This document shows, one piece after another, positions 53,337 to 62,852 of a stretch of DNA of 64,000 nucleotides. The notes below the pieces were generated by a model. That model was not told where the DNA came from. It saw only the letters and a list, made by a program, of their open reading frames with translations, and ran no database searches. The position numbers and the translations under genes were made by a program. Each line of letters starts with the position of its first letter. The first letter of the stretch is position 1. Origin of the DNA: Akkermansiaceae bacterium (lineage in GTDB: Bacteria > Verrucomicrobiota > Verrucomicrobiia > Verrucomicrobiales > Akkermansiaceae); the NCBI GenBank assembly GCA_018402445.1, contig JAGYIT010000016.1, positions 306,552-370,551 of the forward strand. The letters run 5' to 3'.

Positions 53337-56300
53337 AATCAGGAGTTAGAACAAATTCACCGCCCATAATCCCTTCTTCAGCTGTCGCCTGCGCTTCCAT
53401 CACTGCTCCGCAACTTTCAATCCTTATGCTCCAATCGATATCATAGAAAATTGTTGAGGTGGCACCTCCACCAGTTCGTCTTGCGGTGATATGCGCCCTT
53501 CCGGATTCAGATCCCCCACAACAATCGATTCTTGCTACAACCTTCTCCAATGTCCTACTGACACCTCCTCCAAGAGGAATTCCTGGGTTAAGTGGAGTAT
53601 CAATTCCGGTATTAAGATAAACATTCGCTCCACCGGTTGCATTCTGTATATTTGTAACGTCAGGCGCCCCAGAGTTTTTAATCCATACAGAAACAAGCAG
53701 TACTATTTCGAGCTCTCCATTACAGAATCCATAAGATCCATCATAGCATTCTCCTCTTGCGCTGATCGACCCGTGTATAGTATCATCTGTTCCATTCGTG
53801 TATTGACTGTGTGAGCCCTCATTTACAGTTATTAAACCTGGAGCATTTTGATCATTTAAATCAAATTCAAAATTACCTAAGACATCAATTTTGTGCTGAG
53901 GTGAATTTCTAACAAACCCATACAGGTTCAGCCCGCCCCTTTCGGCTATCGGATCCCTTGATGGCCAGCGGCCTGTGATGGGGTCGTAGTAGCGGTACCC
54001 GTAGTAATAAAGCGGGGCGTTGGCGATCTCGTTGTCCAGCGGTTTGGTGCTGAAACGGTAGCGGTTCGCGGCGGCATAGCTGCCGGTGGCTACGAGGGTG
54101 TTGCCGAAGGCGTCGTAGCGGTAGGTGGCGGCGCTGGCTCCGGTGTGGTCGGTGATTTCTGTGACGTTGCCATTGCCGTCATATTGGAAGTGGTAGGCGG
54201 TGGTGGTCGTGGAGGTGATTTCCTCGACCATGAGGAGGCCGCCGACTCCGCCTGCGCCTTGCAACGATCCGCTTAGGTCGGTGCCCCAGGTGCGTTCCCT
54301 TATCAGGGTTTCTGTGGTGGAGGTTAGGGAGTATTCGGCGATGACGTTCCAGCCGTCGTAGATGAAGCGGGTGGATTCGATGAGTCCCCAGGTGTTGCCG
54401 TTCCATTCCTGTACGTTGCGGATGGTGCGGCGGTGCTGGGCGTCGTAGATGTAGGCGAGGGATTTGTCGCCTGCGGCGGGGCTTGTTGGGACGACGCTTA
54501 GGAGGCGGCTTTCGCTGTCCCAGGTGTAGGTGTTGCCGTTCTGGCTGGTGAGGTTGCCGTTGGCATCGTGGACGGGGGCGGACATGCCGCTGATGCTGGT
54601 GTACTGGTTCGCGCTGTTGGCGGTGTAGGTGATGGCGGTTCCCCCGAGCGCGGCGACGGTGGCTCCGCTGCGGTTGGCGGCGGCATCGTAGGCGTAGCTG
54701 TCGTTGAGTCCTGCACCATAGGTGGCACTCGTCACTTGGTCGGCGGTGTCGTAGCCGTAAGTGCGGGCGGCGGTGGTGCCGTCGGCGAAGGTTTCATCCG
54801 TGCGGCGGCTGGTGGCGTCGTAATCGTAACCGTGGCCGCTGACTGTGGTGGCTCCCAGTTTGTGAAGACGGGTTTGGAGCTGGCTGGCGGCGTCGTAGCC
54901 GAGATCTTCTGTGATGCCGTTTTCGTGGGTGAGGAGGTCGACGCGGCCGGCTTTGTCGTAATCGTAGGTGGCGAGGGGCGGGGGGCCGTCGGCGGCGAGG
55001 TTGTCGAGCTGGCCTTTGGCGGTCCATTCGTAGTCGAGGACTTTTCCGCTGGGATGGGTGAGGTCACTGCGGAGGCTGTCGGCGTCGTAATCATACGCGA
55101 CGGTGCGGGCGGGGCGCCCGGTGAAGGTTTGGGTTTCCGTATCCATGCGTCCGAGCGTGTCATAGGTATATTCCACGAGGGTCGCGCCGTTGTCGATGGA
55201 TTTGGTCATTCCGTCGGCAAAGTATTCGGTTTCGGTGTCGGGGGTGCTGCTGTTCCAGTCGCGCTTGGTCTGGCGGTCGCGGAGGTCGTAGGTGTAGGTG
55301 CAGGTTTCGGTTTTGGGGGTGGTGTGCTTGTGCATGCGGTGGTGGCCGTCGTACTCGTAGGCGTGGTCGTCGCCGTTGGGGTAGAGCTTGGTGAGGAGCT
55401 GGCCGAGCTGGTTGTAGGACCAGGTGGTGGTCTGGAGCTTGGTGTCCTTGAGGGTGAGGGTTTGGCCGGTTTCATACCAGTAGGTGTAGCGGATGACCTG
55501 CTGCTTGGGATCGGTGGTGGAATCGAGGCGTCCCAGCGAGTCGTAGGCGGCGAGGTGCTCGCGACCGTCGTGGAGCTTGGTTTTCACGTGGTTGCCGCGT
55601 TTGTCGTAGAAGAACTCCGCCTTGCGGCCGGTGGGATAGGCTGGGGTCCTGAGCGGATCGGTGACGGTTTTCACGCGGGCGAGGCCGTCCGGGGTGTAGG
55701 TGGTGGTCTCGTTGAGGCCGGTGGGATCGGTGGTGGAGGTGAGCAGGAAGCCGTCGGCGTCGTAGGTCATGACGGTGTCGGTGACATCGGCGGTGAGGGA
55801 GGAGCCGGTGGCGACGAGGCCGCGGCGGGTGAGGGTGGTGCGGCCCAGCTCGTCGGAGTAGGACTCGGAGACGCGACCCATGGGGCTGACGCTGCGGCGG
55901 GTGCCGCCGGTGAAGGACATGGGCGGGCCGTAGGATTTCGAGGTGTGGGCGAGGCCGGCGGGATCCTGGATGGTTACGCTGGCGAAGGATGTCCAGTTCT
56001 GTCCGAGGGAGTCCTGCCATGTTTCCAGGACGGTGTCGCGGGAGATCTGGCGGCCCATTTCGTCGGTGGTGGTGTCGGGTGCGCCGCCGGGGTGGTAGGT
56101 CTGCGTGGCGGTGGCTCCGCCCGGGAAGGTGGTGGTGATCAGGCGGTCGTAGCCGTCGTAGGTGAAGCCGGTGGTGCGGGCGGCGGCGGTGCCGGGGGCA
56201 CCGGGGTCAGGGATCTCCGTGACGGCGGTGCGGTTCCCGGCCAGATCATAGCCGATGACGGTTTCGCGGAGGAGCGGATCCTTGATGGAGACGGGGCGGC

Positions 56301-59109
56301 TCATTTTGTCATACACCGTGGTGGTGGTGCGGTTGCCGGGGAGTTTCACGGTGAGGGTGTCTCCGAAGGGGCTGTAGGTGCGGGTGGTGACCAGGTTGAG
56401 GCCGGATGGGTCGGCGGTTTGGGTGAGGACGCGCCCGGCGGGGTCGTGGGTGTAGGTGGTCTGGTGGCCGTCGGGACCGATGGTTTTGGTGGTGCGCCCG
56501 AGGGTGTCGTATTCGCGGGTGGTGAGGGAGGCATCGGGGGTGAGGAAGCCGCGGGTTTCGGTGAGGAGGCGGCCCATGAGGTCGTAGGTGCGGCGGGTCT
56601 TGCGCCCGGCGGGGCTGGTGACGAGGGTGGGGCCGCCGGAGCCGTAGCAGGAGCAGGAGGAGCCGTTGAGGCCGTAATCGTAGGTGGTGACGCCGAGGGC
56701 GGCGTTCGTATGTGTGAGGGTGCGGCGGAAGGAATCGTATGTCCATTCCTCGAGGGAGACGCCGTCGAATTCGGTGGTTTTGTTTCCGAAGGTGTCGTAA
56801 GCGAGCTGGCGGAAGGAGTTGTCGGGGTAGGTGGTTTTGGTGACGCGCCCGGCGTGGTCGTATTCGTAGGAGGTGGTGCGGCCGCGGGGGTCGGTGACGG
56901 AGGCGAGCAGCCGAACGGGCGAGCCGGAGGCATTTCCCGGGAGGTGCCAGGTGTAGGCGGTGGTTTCGCCGGTGGACGGGTCGCTGGTGGCGGCGGCGAG
57001 GCCGCGGGTGGTGGTGAGGCGGAGGCCGGCGGTGGGGGAGTTGGCGGTGGTGTCGTAGCTGTGGACGGTGAAGGTGCCGTTTTTCTCGCGGACGGAGGTG
57101 AGGAGTCCGTGGGCGCCGTAGTTGTAGTCCTCGTAGGAGGTGTCGGGGTAGGTGATTTTCGTGACGCGCCCGGAGGCGTCGCGGGTGTAGGTGGTGGTGC
57201 GGTCGGGGAGTCCGGCGGCGGAGTGTTTCACGCTGAGGAGGCGGGTGGCGAAGTAGGTGTGGGTGACGGTGAGTCCGTCGGGGCGGGCCATGGTGAGGAT
57301 CTGGCCGCGGGAGTTGCGGGTGTAGGCGGTGGCTCCGGCGGGGGTGGTTTTCGTGGCCAGGAAGCCCCCGCTGTTCCATGCGTAGGCGGTGGCTTTGCCG
57401 CCGGCGTCGGTTGAGGAGGTGGGGCGGTAGGCGTTGGTGCTGGTGTTCACGACGGTGTGGGTGCCGCCGTCGGGGGCGATCCATGCGGCGGTGGTTTTCG
57501 GATCGGAGACCTGGATGATGCGGCCTGCGGCGGGATCACCGGCGAGGACGTAGGCGGGCTGGCCTTTCACGGCGAGGTTGCCCGGATAGTAGTCGAAGGC
57601 GATGTCCGGGGTGGAGGAGGCGCTGCGGGGCTCGATGGCGCGGCGGATGCTGGGCGAGGTGCCTTCCTGGGAGGTGATCCAGGTGAGGACGGCCTCGTCG
57701 GTGACGGTGTTGGCCGCGTCGCGGTAGAGGACTTTTTCCACGACGGCATGGGACTGGCCGACGGAGGTGTCGAGGTGGGTCCCGTAATCGAAATCGACGG
57801 ACTGGCCGGTGGAGGCGGTGACATCGGAGAGGACGGTGATCGTTTCGGGCTGCTCGGTCATGCCTTCGAATTTCATGCCGGTGAACTTGCCGAGCTGGCC
57901 GGAGAAGGTGCTGGCGATGTAGTAGCGGATTTTGGTGACGTCGGCGGTGTTGCCTGATCCGAGGTCGATGCCGGCGATGCCGTGGTTGGGGCGGCAGTAT
58001 TTGAAGCGGGTGGAGGTGCTGCCATCGAAGGCTTTCTGATAGGTGAAGGAAGGGTTGTCGCCAAAGGAGGGGGCGGTGCCGTAAACCGCGCCGGTGAGCT
58101 TGGTGTGCCCGCCGGAGCCGTTGTCCTTGTAAAACTCGATTTCGGAGACGTCGAAGTAGAAATTCGGGGCGGAAACGGCCTGGATCCAGCGGAAGGACTG
58201 CCCGGCGGGGATGATGACCTCGTTCCAGCCGACGGCGGGAGCGGAGGTGATGGTGTGGAGGTTGACGGCGGCCTTGCGGTTGAGGGTGACCTGCGAGTAA
58301 GTGAGGTCAATGTGGTTTCCGAGGGTGTCGCTGGCCTTGGTGATACGGGCGGCGGCGTTGGTCTCGTAGGTGAGCTTGTTGCCGCGGGTATCGACGCTTT
58401 CGCGGGGGTGGTAGATCACGGTGGAATCGGGCAGGACGACGCGCTCGAAGGTGTGGGCGGCGGCTCCCACCTGATCGAGGTGCCAGAAGTCGCCGGTGTT
58501 GTAGATGCGCTCGCCGAAGCCCGCGGGCGGCAGGTAGCCGGTGGCCGGAAGTCCGCGGTAGGTGGTGGCGAAGGGCTTGGTGAACTCGAGCCTGCGACCG
58601 GAGGGGAAATCGACGCGGATGGCGCCGCCCTGCACGGTCATGCGCCAGGAGAAGGTATGCGTCCAGGTGCGCCCGTGGCCCATGAGGTCGCCGTAGCCCT
58701 CGGCGTCGCGGCTGTTGTAGTAACGGGTGAAACGGAGCGGAACGCCGGAGAGGGTGCCGGGGACTTTCAGGTCGGTGGTGTTGAGGAGGGCACCGCCGTG
58801 GTTCGTGCCGATGACGGTGTTGGGGGTCTCGACCTCGCCGGCGGGCGGTTTCGCACCGGAATGGGGAGAGGGACCGAGCGGTGGCATTCCCGAGCCGCCG
58901 CCGGAGGAATTGTCGTCGTCCGCGCCGGAATCCGGGCAAACCTCCGTGCAGTCGGGACAGTCCCGGTAATCGGGATACGGGCTGTTGGGGATGGCGCAGG
59001 ATTTGTTTCCCGCCGGATAGCTTCCGGGATAAATGGGAGGGGTGGCCTGCCCCAGGACTGCCGGGAGGAAACAGAAGGAAGAGAACAGGGCGATGGCTTT
59101 GGTCTTCAT
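53311..59109 (-). CDS. RHS repeat protein with polymorphic C-terminal tip
   Basis: This 1932-residue exported protein starts with a signal peptide (KAIALFSSFCFLPAVLG), then a Pro/Ser-rich part. A beta-sandwich-like insert at about residues 290-430 (FYFDVSEIEFYKDNGSGG, TSTRFKYCRPNHG) resembles a discoidin/F5-8C domain. Next come many YD repeats (TYTYDA, YDALGR-like), and the RHS-core end [30 protein letters not shown] at about 1685-1715. The ~205-residue tip after that has no family I know and is AT-rich, in contrast to the GC-rich body. RHS proteins wrap and deliver toxic tips. The small gene at 53049 is likely its partner. Confidence 0.9.
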   Translation of the reverse strand: MKTKAIALFSSFCFLPAVLGQATPPIYPGSYPAGNKSCAIPNSPYPDYRDCPDCTEVCPDSGADDDNSSGGGSGMPPLGPSPHSGAKPPAGEVETPNTVIGTNHGGALLNTTDLKVPGTLSGVPLRFTRYYNSRDAEGYGDLMGHGRTWTHTFSWRMTVQGGAIRVDFPSGRRLEFTKPFATTYRGLPATGYLPPAGFGERIYNTGDFWHLDQVGAAAHTFERVVLPDSTVIYHPRESVDTRGNKLTYETNAAARITKASDTLGNHIDLTYSQVTLNRKAAVNLHTITSAPAVGWNEVIIPAGQSFRWIQAVSAPNFYFDVSEIEFYKDNGSGGHTKLTGAVYGTAPSFGDNPSFTYQKAFDGSTSTRFKYCRPNHGIAGIDLGSGNTADVTKIRYYIASTFSGQLGKFTGMKFEGMTEQPETITVLSDVTASTGQSVDFDYGTHLDTSVGQSHAVVEKVLYRDAANTVTDEAVLTWITSQEGTSPSIRRAIEPRSASSTPDIAFDYYPGNLAVKGQPAYVLAGDPAAGRIIQVSDPKTTAAWIAPDGGTHTVVNTSTNAYRPTSSTDAGGKATAYAWNSGGFLATKTTPAGATAYTRNSRGQILTMARPDGLTVTHTYFATRLLSVKHSAAGLPDRTTTYTRDASGRVTKITYPDTSYEDYNYGAHGLLTSVREKNGTFTVHSYDTTANSPTAGLRLTTTRGLAAATSDPSTGETTAYTWHLPGNASGSPVRLLASVTDPRGRTTSYEYDHAGRVTKTTYPDNSFRQLAYDTFGNKTTEFDGVSLEEWTYDSFRRTLTHTNAALGVTTYDYGLNGSSCSCYGSGGPTLVTSPAGRKTRRTYDLMGRLLTETRGFLTPDASLTTREYDTLGRTTKTIGPDGHQTTYTHDPAGRVLTQTADPSGLNLVTTRTYSPFGDTLTVKLPGNRTTTTVYDKMSRPVSIKDPLLRETVIGYDLAGNRTAVTEIPDPGAPGTAAARTTGFTYDGYDRLITTTFPGGATATQTYHPGGAPDTTTDEMGRQISRDTVLETWQDSLGQNWTSFASVTIQDPAGLAHTSKSYGPPMSFTGGTRRSVSPMGRVSESYSDELGRTTLTRRGLVATGSSLTADVTDTVMTYDADGFLLTSTTDPTGLNETTTYTPDGLARVKTVTDPLRTPAYPTGRKAEFFYDKRGNHVKTKLHDGREHLAAYDSLGRLDSTTDPKQQVIRYTYWYETGQTLTLKDTKLQTTTWSYNQLGQLLTKLYPNGDDHAYEYDGHHRMHKHTTPKTETCTYTYDLRDRQTKRDWNSSTPDTETEYFADGMTKSIDNGATLVEYTYDTLGRMDTETQTFTGRPARTVAYDYDADSLRSDLTHPSGKVLDYEWTAKGQLDNLAADGPPPLATYDYDKAGRVDLLTHENGITEDLGYDAASQLQTRLHKLGATTVSGHGYDYDATSRRTDETFADGTTAARTYGYDTADQVTSATYGAGLNDSYAYDAAANRSGATVAALGGTAITYTANSANQYTSISGMSAPVHDANGNLTSQNGNTYTWDSESRLLSVVPTSPAAGDKSLAYIYDAQHRRTIRNVQEWNGNTWGLIESTRFIYDGWNVIAEYSLTSTTETLIRERTWGTDLSGSLQGAGGVGGLLMVEEITSTTTTAYHFQYDGNGNVTEITDHTGASAATYRYDAFGNTLVATGSYAAANRYRFSTKPLDNEIANAPLYYYGYRYYDPITGRWPSRDPIAERGGLNLYGFVRNSPQHKIDVLGNFEFDLNDQNAPGLITVNEGSHSQYTNGTDDTIHGSISARGECYDGSYGFCNGELEIVLLVSVWIKNSGAPDVTNIQNATGGANVYLNTGIDTPLNPGIPLGGGVSRTLEKVVARIDCCGGSESGRAHITARRTGGGATSTIFYDIDWSIRIESCGAVMEAQATAEEGIMGGEFVLTPDYEYNWFTN

Positions 59110-59139
59110 GGTCGCGGAATTTTGGGAGTCAGGAGTCGG

Positions 59140-59844
59140 TCAGTGGGCGATTTCGGTTTCGGGCAGCTCGCCGACCCAGATGGGGAGCGAGCGGGTGTGG
59201 CCGCGGTGGCGGAGTTTCACGTTGCAGTGGCCGCGGGCGTCGTCGGTGACGTAGGGGAAGGAAAGGGTGAGGTTTTCGGGCAACTCGAAGACGCGGCCCT
59301 GCGCATCGCTGTCGGCGAAGGAGCCGCCGTTGGGCAGCTCGACGAAGATTTTCTCGCCGGGCTCTCCGTCGGGGAAATTAACGCGCAGCTCGATGCGCTC
59401 CTCGGCCTCCGCGCGGATGCGCGGCATTTCGCCGACATCGTCGGGGCGGAGGTTCACGTAGCGGCGCGATCCGGTATCCACCTCGGCGAAGAGGCGCGGC
59501 CCCTCCGGCCAAGCGGGGAGTTCCGACCATGAGGCCATCGGGTCGATGATGGTGCGGCGGGTGCCGTCGGGGGAGGTGACGGAGTCGCGGCGGGTGGCTT
59601 TGGTGACGGCGGGGCCTTGCCTGTCAGTGGTTGCGGCGGCTTCGCCCGGCTTCCTGGGTTCGCGCGGATTGGCATCCGAAGGTGAGATTGCGGAACCGGC
59701 GGGCGGTGCATCGCGGCGAGGCGTATCGCCCGCCCCGGCAGCGGCGTTTCGCGGATCGGCGGGCGGATCGGGGCGGGTGGTTTTCCAGAGGATCGCGGCG
59801 GCGGCGAGCAGAAGGAAGAGGACGGCTAGGAGGCGGGGTTTCAT
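59140..59844 (-). CDS. membrane-anchored protein upstream of RHS gene
   Basis: This 234-residue protein has an N-terminal hydrophobic anchor (LLAVLFLLLAAAAILW), then a Pro/Ala/Arg-rich stretch of about 80 residues and a C-terminal part of about 120 residues with strands (RIELRVNFPDGEPGEKIFVELPNGGSF...). I do not recognise it. It lies 30 bp upstream of the RHS gene in the same direction and so may be needed for export or assembly of the RHS protein. Confidence 0.65.
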   Translation of the reverse strand: MKPRLLAVLFLLLAAAAILWKTTRPDPPADPRNAAAGAGDTPRRDAPPAGSAISPSDANPREPRKPGEAAATTDRQGPAVTKATRRDSVTSPDGTRRTIIDPMASWSELPAWPEGPRLFAEVDTGSRRYVNLRPDDVGEMPRIRAEAEERIELRVNFPDGEPGEKIFVELPNGGSFADSDAQGRVFELPENLTLSFPYVTDDARGHCNVKLRHRGHTRSLPIWVGELPETEIAH

Positions 59845-59996
59845 GGGGGATGGGGATCAGGATCAGGGGGCAGGAATCAGGGACACGCCACGAAGAGGAC
59901 GAGGTGGGGAAAAAGAAAACCCCGGAGCGGTAACGCGCGGGGTGAAGCGGCGCCCTTGCAACGGGCGCGGAAAGATGGCAGTGCGCGAATCGTCAG

Positions 59997-60073
59997 CCAA
60001 CCTGCAGCCAACCTGCGGCCAACCTGCGGCCAACCTGCGGCCAACCTGCGGCCAACCTGCGGCCAACCTGCGG
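59997..60073. repeat. seven tandem copies of an 11-bp unit
   Basis: CCAACCTGCGG is repeated seven times, the first copy having one change (CCAACCTGCAG). The ~410 bp between the RHS locus and the recombinase gene (59845-60256) has no supported gene apart from this array. Confidence 0.95.
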
Positions 60074-60256
60074 AAGGCTCGCGGACACGCAAGTGGAATG
60101 GCAGACGACCATTTGCGATTCACTAGGGGAAAGATCCGTGAGGGGCAAGAAGAAAAGGGTAAAGATTTCTGAACTTGGCTGCTACCCTTGCGCGATCGGG
60201 GGATTTCGCAAACGTCTTTGCATCGCGGCGCGGCGGCTCCATACCTCACCACCATC

Positions 60257-62167
60257 ATGCCAGGACAACCCGGACTCCCCAACCTCGCCGCCATGCGCGG
60301 ACGCCGCAAAGGCGGCGCACCCTCCCCGCAAGCCACCATACCGCAAGGCATGGCCGCCCATGCGGAAGCGTTTCTCGAAAGCCTTGGCGCCCGCCACTAC
60401 TCGGCCGCCACCATCGAAGCCCATCGCTGGGCACTGCGGCAATTCACCGAATGGGCGGCCTCGCGCGGCTCCCACGATCCCTCCACCTACCAACGCGCCG
60501 ATCTCGAAGCCTACCAGCTCTTCCTCCACCGCTACTGCAGCCCGCGCGGAGGGCGCGCCCTCGCCATCAACACCCAGCTCGCCCGCCTCGGCTGCCTGCG
60601 CCGTTTTTTCGCATGGCTATGTCGTGCAGGTATCATCCCCGCCAACCCCGCCGCCGATCTCGACCTGCCCCGCAAACAGGCGCGCCAACTACCGAAAGCC
60701 CTCAACGCGGATGAAATCTGTCTACTGCTCGCCATCCCCGATACCATCGGTCCCTTCGGCCTGCGCGACCGCACGATCCTGGAACTCTTCTACGCTACCG
60801 GCATCCGCCGCACCGAAATGACCAACCTCGACCTTGGCGATTACGACCCGCATTCTCAGACCCTCCACATCCGCCGTGGCAAGGGAGGCAAGAGCCGAAT
60901 GCTTCCCGTCGGCGAACGCGCTGCCGCGTGGCTCGACAGACATGCGCGGGATTCCCGCCCGCACTTCGCCCACCTTCCCGGGGAATCCGCGTTGTTCCTC
61001 AGCGGCTACGGAACCCGCCTCACCCCCGCTTATCTCGGCAACTGGATCAAGAAAACCATGAAACGCTGCGGCATCGAGCGGCCAGGCTCCTGCCACCTGT
61101 TCCGCCACTCATGCGCCACCGACATGCACCGCGGCGGTGCCGACATCCGTTACGTACAGGAAATGCTCGGCCATGCCCGCCTCGAAACGACCCAGATCTA
61201 CACCCACGTCCACATCGAAGCTCTCCGGGAAATCCACGCCCGCAGCCACCCGCACGGAAGGCTGGAGCCGAAAGCGGATGGCGATGAAATCGGCGCCGGA
61301 AATCACGAACCGGAAAAAATCCCTTCCCTCATCCACGCCGAACCGCTAATAGCCAAACCCATGCCTGCCACCGTCGCGCCCACTCAATTGGACTCCCGCG
61401 ACTCGCTGGCAAGACCGTCGCACGCCGTATCCCCACCGCCCACGGAAGGCGACGAACCACCCGATTCCTCAGGAACCTCCCGCGCCCAACGCCCGCCGCG
61501 AAAACCCACCCCTTTCAGCGGCTCAAGCCAAAAAACCTCTCCGAGAATCCGCAGGAAATCCCCGGAAAATAAAGGTTTTCCGGGTCGGGTGAGTTGCTAC
61601 GGGTACCGCTACTACGATCCAATCACAGGCCGCTGCCCATCACGCGATCCCATTGGGGAAGAAGGGGGGATCAACCTTTATGGGTTCGTGGGGAATAATC
61701 CTACAGATCGATGGGATGCTCTTGGTTTACAGTCTTACAACTCACCTGGAGGTGCAGCAGTACTTGCAGATTTGGCAGCCGCAGAGGCAGCCGCAGCGGG
61801 TTATCCCAGCGTCGCGGCTATGCAACAAGCTCTTGCAGCGGCTGCCCAAGCAGCAGCAACAGCAGCTGCATTGGCAAAGGTAAAGCGCTGTCGTCAACTT
61901 GGCCAGCTGAAGCGGGCGGCAATTGATAGGCAGAAAAATGAAGGAATCAGAGGTTGTAAATGCACTGATGATTGTCCAACCTTAGCCCTCAAAATGGCTG
62001 TTTGGTATGCTATAGCCGTTACGCGTTGGAATTATGATACAGAGTGCAGGGGCGGCGGTAACGATACTCATAGGAATGAACAGATAAAAGCATACAATTC
62101 ATATATGCGTTGCCAAGAGCTTATGAGCCAAAAAAATCCGCCTTGTGCTGAATTCTCTTTTCCCTGA
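60257..62167 (+). CDS. tyrosine recombinase fused to RHS core end and toxin-like tip
   Basis: This 636-residue protein has three parts. Residues 1 to ~335 are a tyrosine recombinase with the full set Arg184 (GIRRTEM), Lys212 (GKGGKSR), His280/Arg283 (HLFRHSC), His306 (LGHARLE) and Tyr315 (IYTH). A Pro/Ser/Lys-rich linker of about 110 residues follows. From about 447 comes an RHS-core end ([29 protein letters not shown]) and then a ~130-residue tip with Cys pairs ([15 protein letters not shown]). The tip recalls the novel toxin 16 group, from memory only. ATG 60257 was chosen; upstream codons are not recombinase-like. A 9-bp hairpin (61561-61584) lies at the linker-RHS junction. Confidence 0.8.
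   Translation: MPGQPGLPNLAAMRGRRKGGAPSPQATIPQGMAAHAEAFLESLGARHYSAATIEAHRWALRQFTEWAASRGSHDPSTYQRADLEAYQLFLHRYCSPRGGRALAINTQLARLGCLRRFFAWLCRAGIIPANPAADLDLPRKQARQLPKALNADEICLLLAIPDTIGPFGLRDRTILELFYATGIRRTEMTNLDLGDYDPHSQTLHIRRGKGGKSRMLPVGERAAAWLDRHARDSRPHFAHLPGESALFLSGYGTRLTPAYLGNWIKKTMKRCGIERPGSCHLFRHSCATDMHRGGADIRYVQEMLGHARLETTQIYTHVHIEALREIHARSHPHGRLEPKADGDEIGAGNHEPEKIPSLIHAEPLIAKPMPATVAPTQLDSRDSLARPSHAVSPPPTEGDEPPDSSGTSRAQRPPRKPTPFSGSSQKTSPRIRRKSPENKGFPGRVSCYGYRYYDPITGRCPSRDPIGEEGGINLYGFVGNNPTDRWDALGLQSYNSPGGAAVLADLAAAEAAAAGYPSVAAMQQALAAAAQAAATAAALAKVKRCRQLGQLKRAAIDRQKNEGIRGCKCTDDCPTLALKMAVWYAIAVTRWNYDTECRGGGNDTHRNEQIKAYNSYMRCQELMSQKNPPCAEFSFP
61561..61585. other. hairpin at the recombinase-RHS junction
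   Basis: CCCGGAAAA pairs exactly with TTTTCCGGG around TAAAGG, 12 bp before the 21-bp block shared with the large RHS gene. It may be a former terminator of the recombinase gene or a recombination site; neither is shown. Confidence 0.5.
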
Positions 62168-62173
62168 AGGATC

Positions 62174-62668
62174 ATGATCAAGAAAGGTTGTGACGATATT
62201 CTAGCTTTATTCGGTGATGACCCGGGTCTGGTCATTAATATGGAATTTCTCTGTAAGAACTCCCAAGATTTAGAAACTAGAGAGGAAGCAGGGCGATTTA
62301 TTGGAAGAAAATGGTCGGAACTAGATCCTGATTTTTGGCGTCAGTCACCGGCGTCATTGTCATTTTTAGTTCCTCATGCTTGGTGCTACTATTTACCTTC
62401 GCTTATACTTTGCTCTCTTGTCGATATTGATAAGAGTGCCGCTGCTGTCGAAAACTTTTTAATAGATTTGGTGACGAGGCGAGGGTTTGAGGTTGGCTTA
62501 GGGCAGGATGTAGAACTGGTTAAACTCGGTCTATCAAAGTTGCTGGCAACCCTAGGCTGGATAAGTTGGCTCGCCCAAACGGGCGAGTTCGATGAGAAAT
62601 TTGTAGTTCAAGCACTGGCAAAGATTGCGCGTTCTGTTAACGAAGTGTCTGCATTCGATGATGATTAA
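62174..62668 (+). CDS. candidate immunity protein after recombinase-RHS tip
   Basis: This 164-residue protein is mostly helical, acidic, has no signal, and belongs to no family I recognise. It begins 6 bp after the fused tip stop and shares its lower GC content, which differs from the recombinase part. By position it is the likely antidote to the tip. Hydrophobic helical stretches (SFLVPHAWCYYLPSLILCSL) may form the core of a helical-repeat fold. The function is inference. Confidence 0.55.
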   Translation: MIKKGCDDILALFGDDPGLVINMEFLCKNSQDLETREEAGRFIGRKWSELDPDFWRQSPASLSFLVPHAWCYYLPSLILCSLVDIDKSAAAVENFLIDLVTRRGFEVGLGQDVELVKLGLSKLLATLGWISWLAQTGEFDEKFVVQALAKIARSVNEVSAFDDD

Positions 62669-62699
62669 TCAAAAATGGTGTGGGGTCAGATACGGCGTT

Positions 62700-62840
62700 A
62701 TTCAAAGGTATTCAAAGGGACAGACAAAATGCAAGATCATATTCAAAGGGACAGACAAAATGCAAGATTGACCTGCAGCGATTTTTTCATATTCAAAGGG
62801 ACAGACAAAATGCAAGATTGACCTGCAGCGATTTTTTCGC
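62700..62840. repeat. RAYT-associated direct repeats upstream of the transposase
   Basis: ATTCAAAGGGACAGACAAAATGCAAGAT occurs at 62710-62737, 62741-62768 and 62791-62818, with a short piece at 62700. Copies two and three continue TGACCTGCAGCGATTTTTTC, giving a 50-bp tandem unit (62741-62790 and 62791-62838). GGGGTCAGATACGG precedes them. Confidence 0.9.
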
Positions 62841-62852
62841 TTTGATGGCGGC

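Noticed and set aside
54568..57414. 948-codon plus-strand frame opposite the RHS gene
   Set aside because: Gly/Val/Ala-rich repeats arise from the complement of YD repeats; no start signal or family.
59997..60073. Integron-like or CRISPR-like array at the 11-bp repeats
   Set aside because: Units are directly adjacent with no spacers or cassettes.
62700..62840. CRISPR array
   Set aside because: Only two to three copies with nearly no spacer between them and no cas genes; they are RAYT-associated direct repeats.
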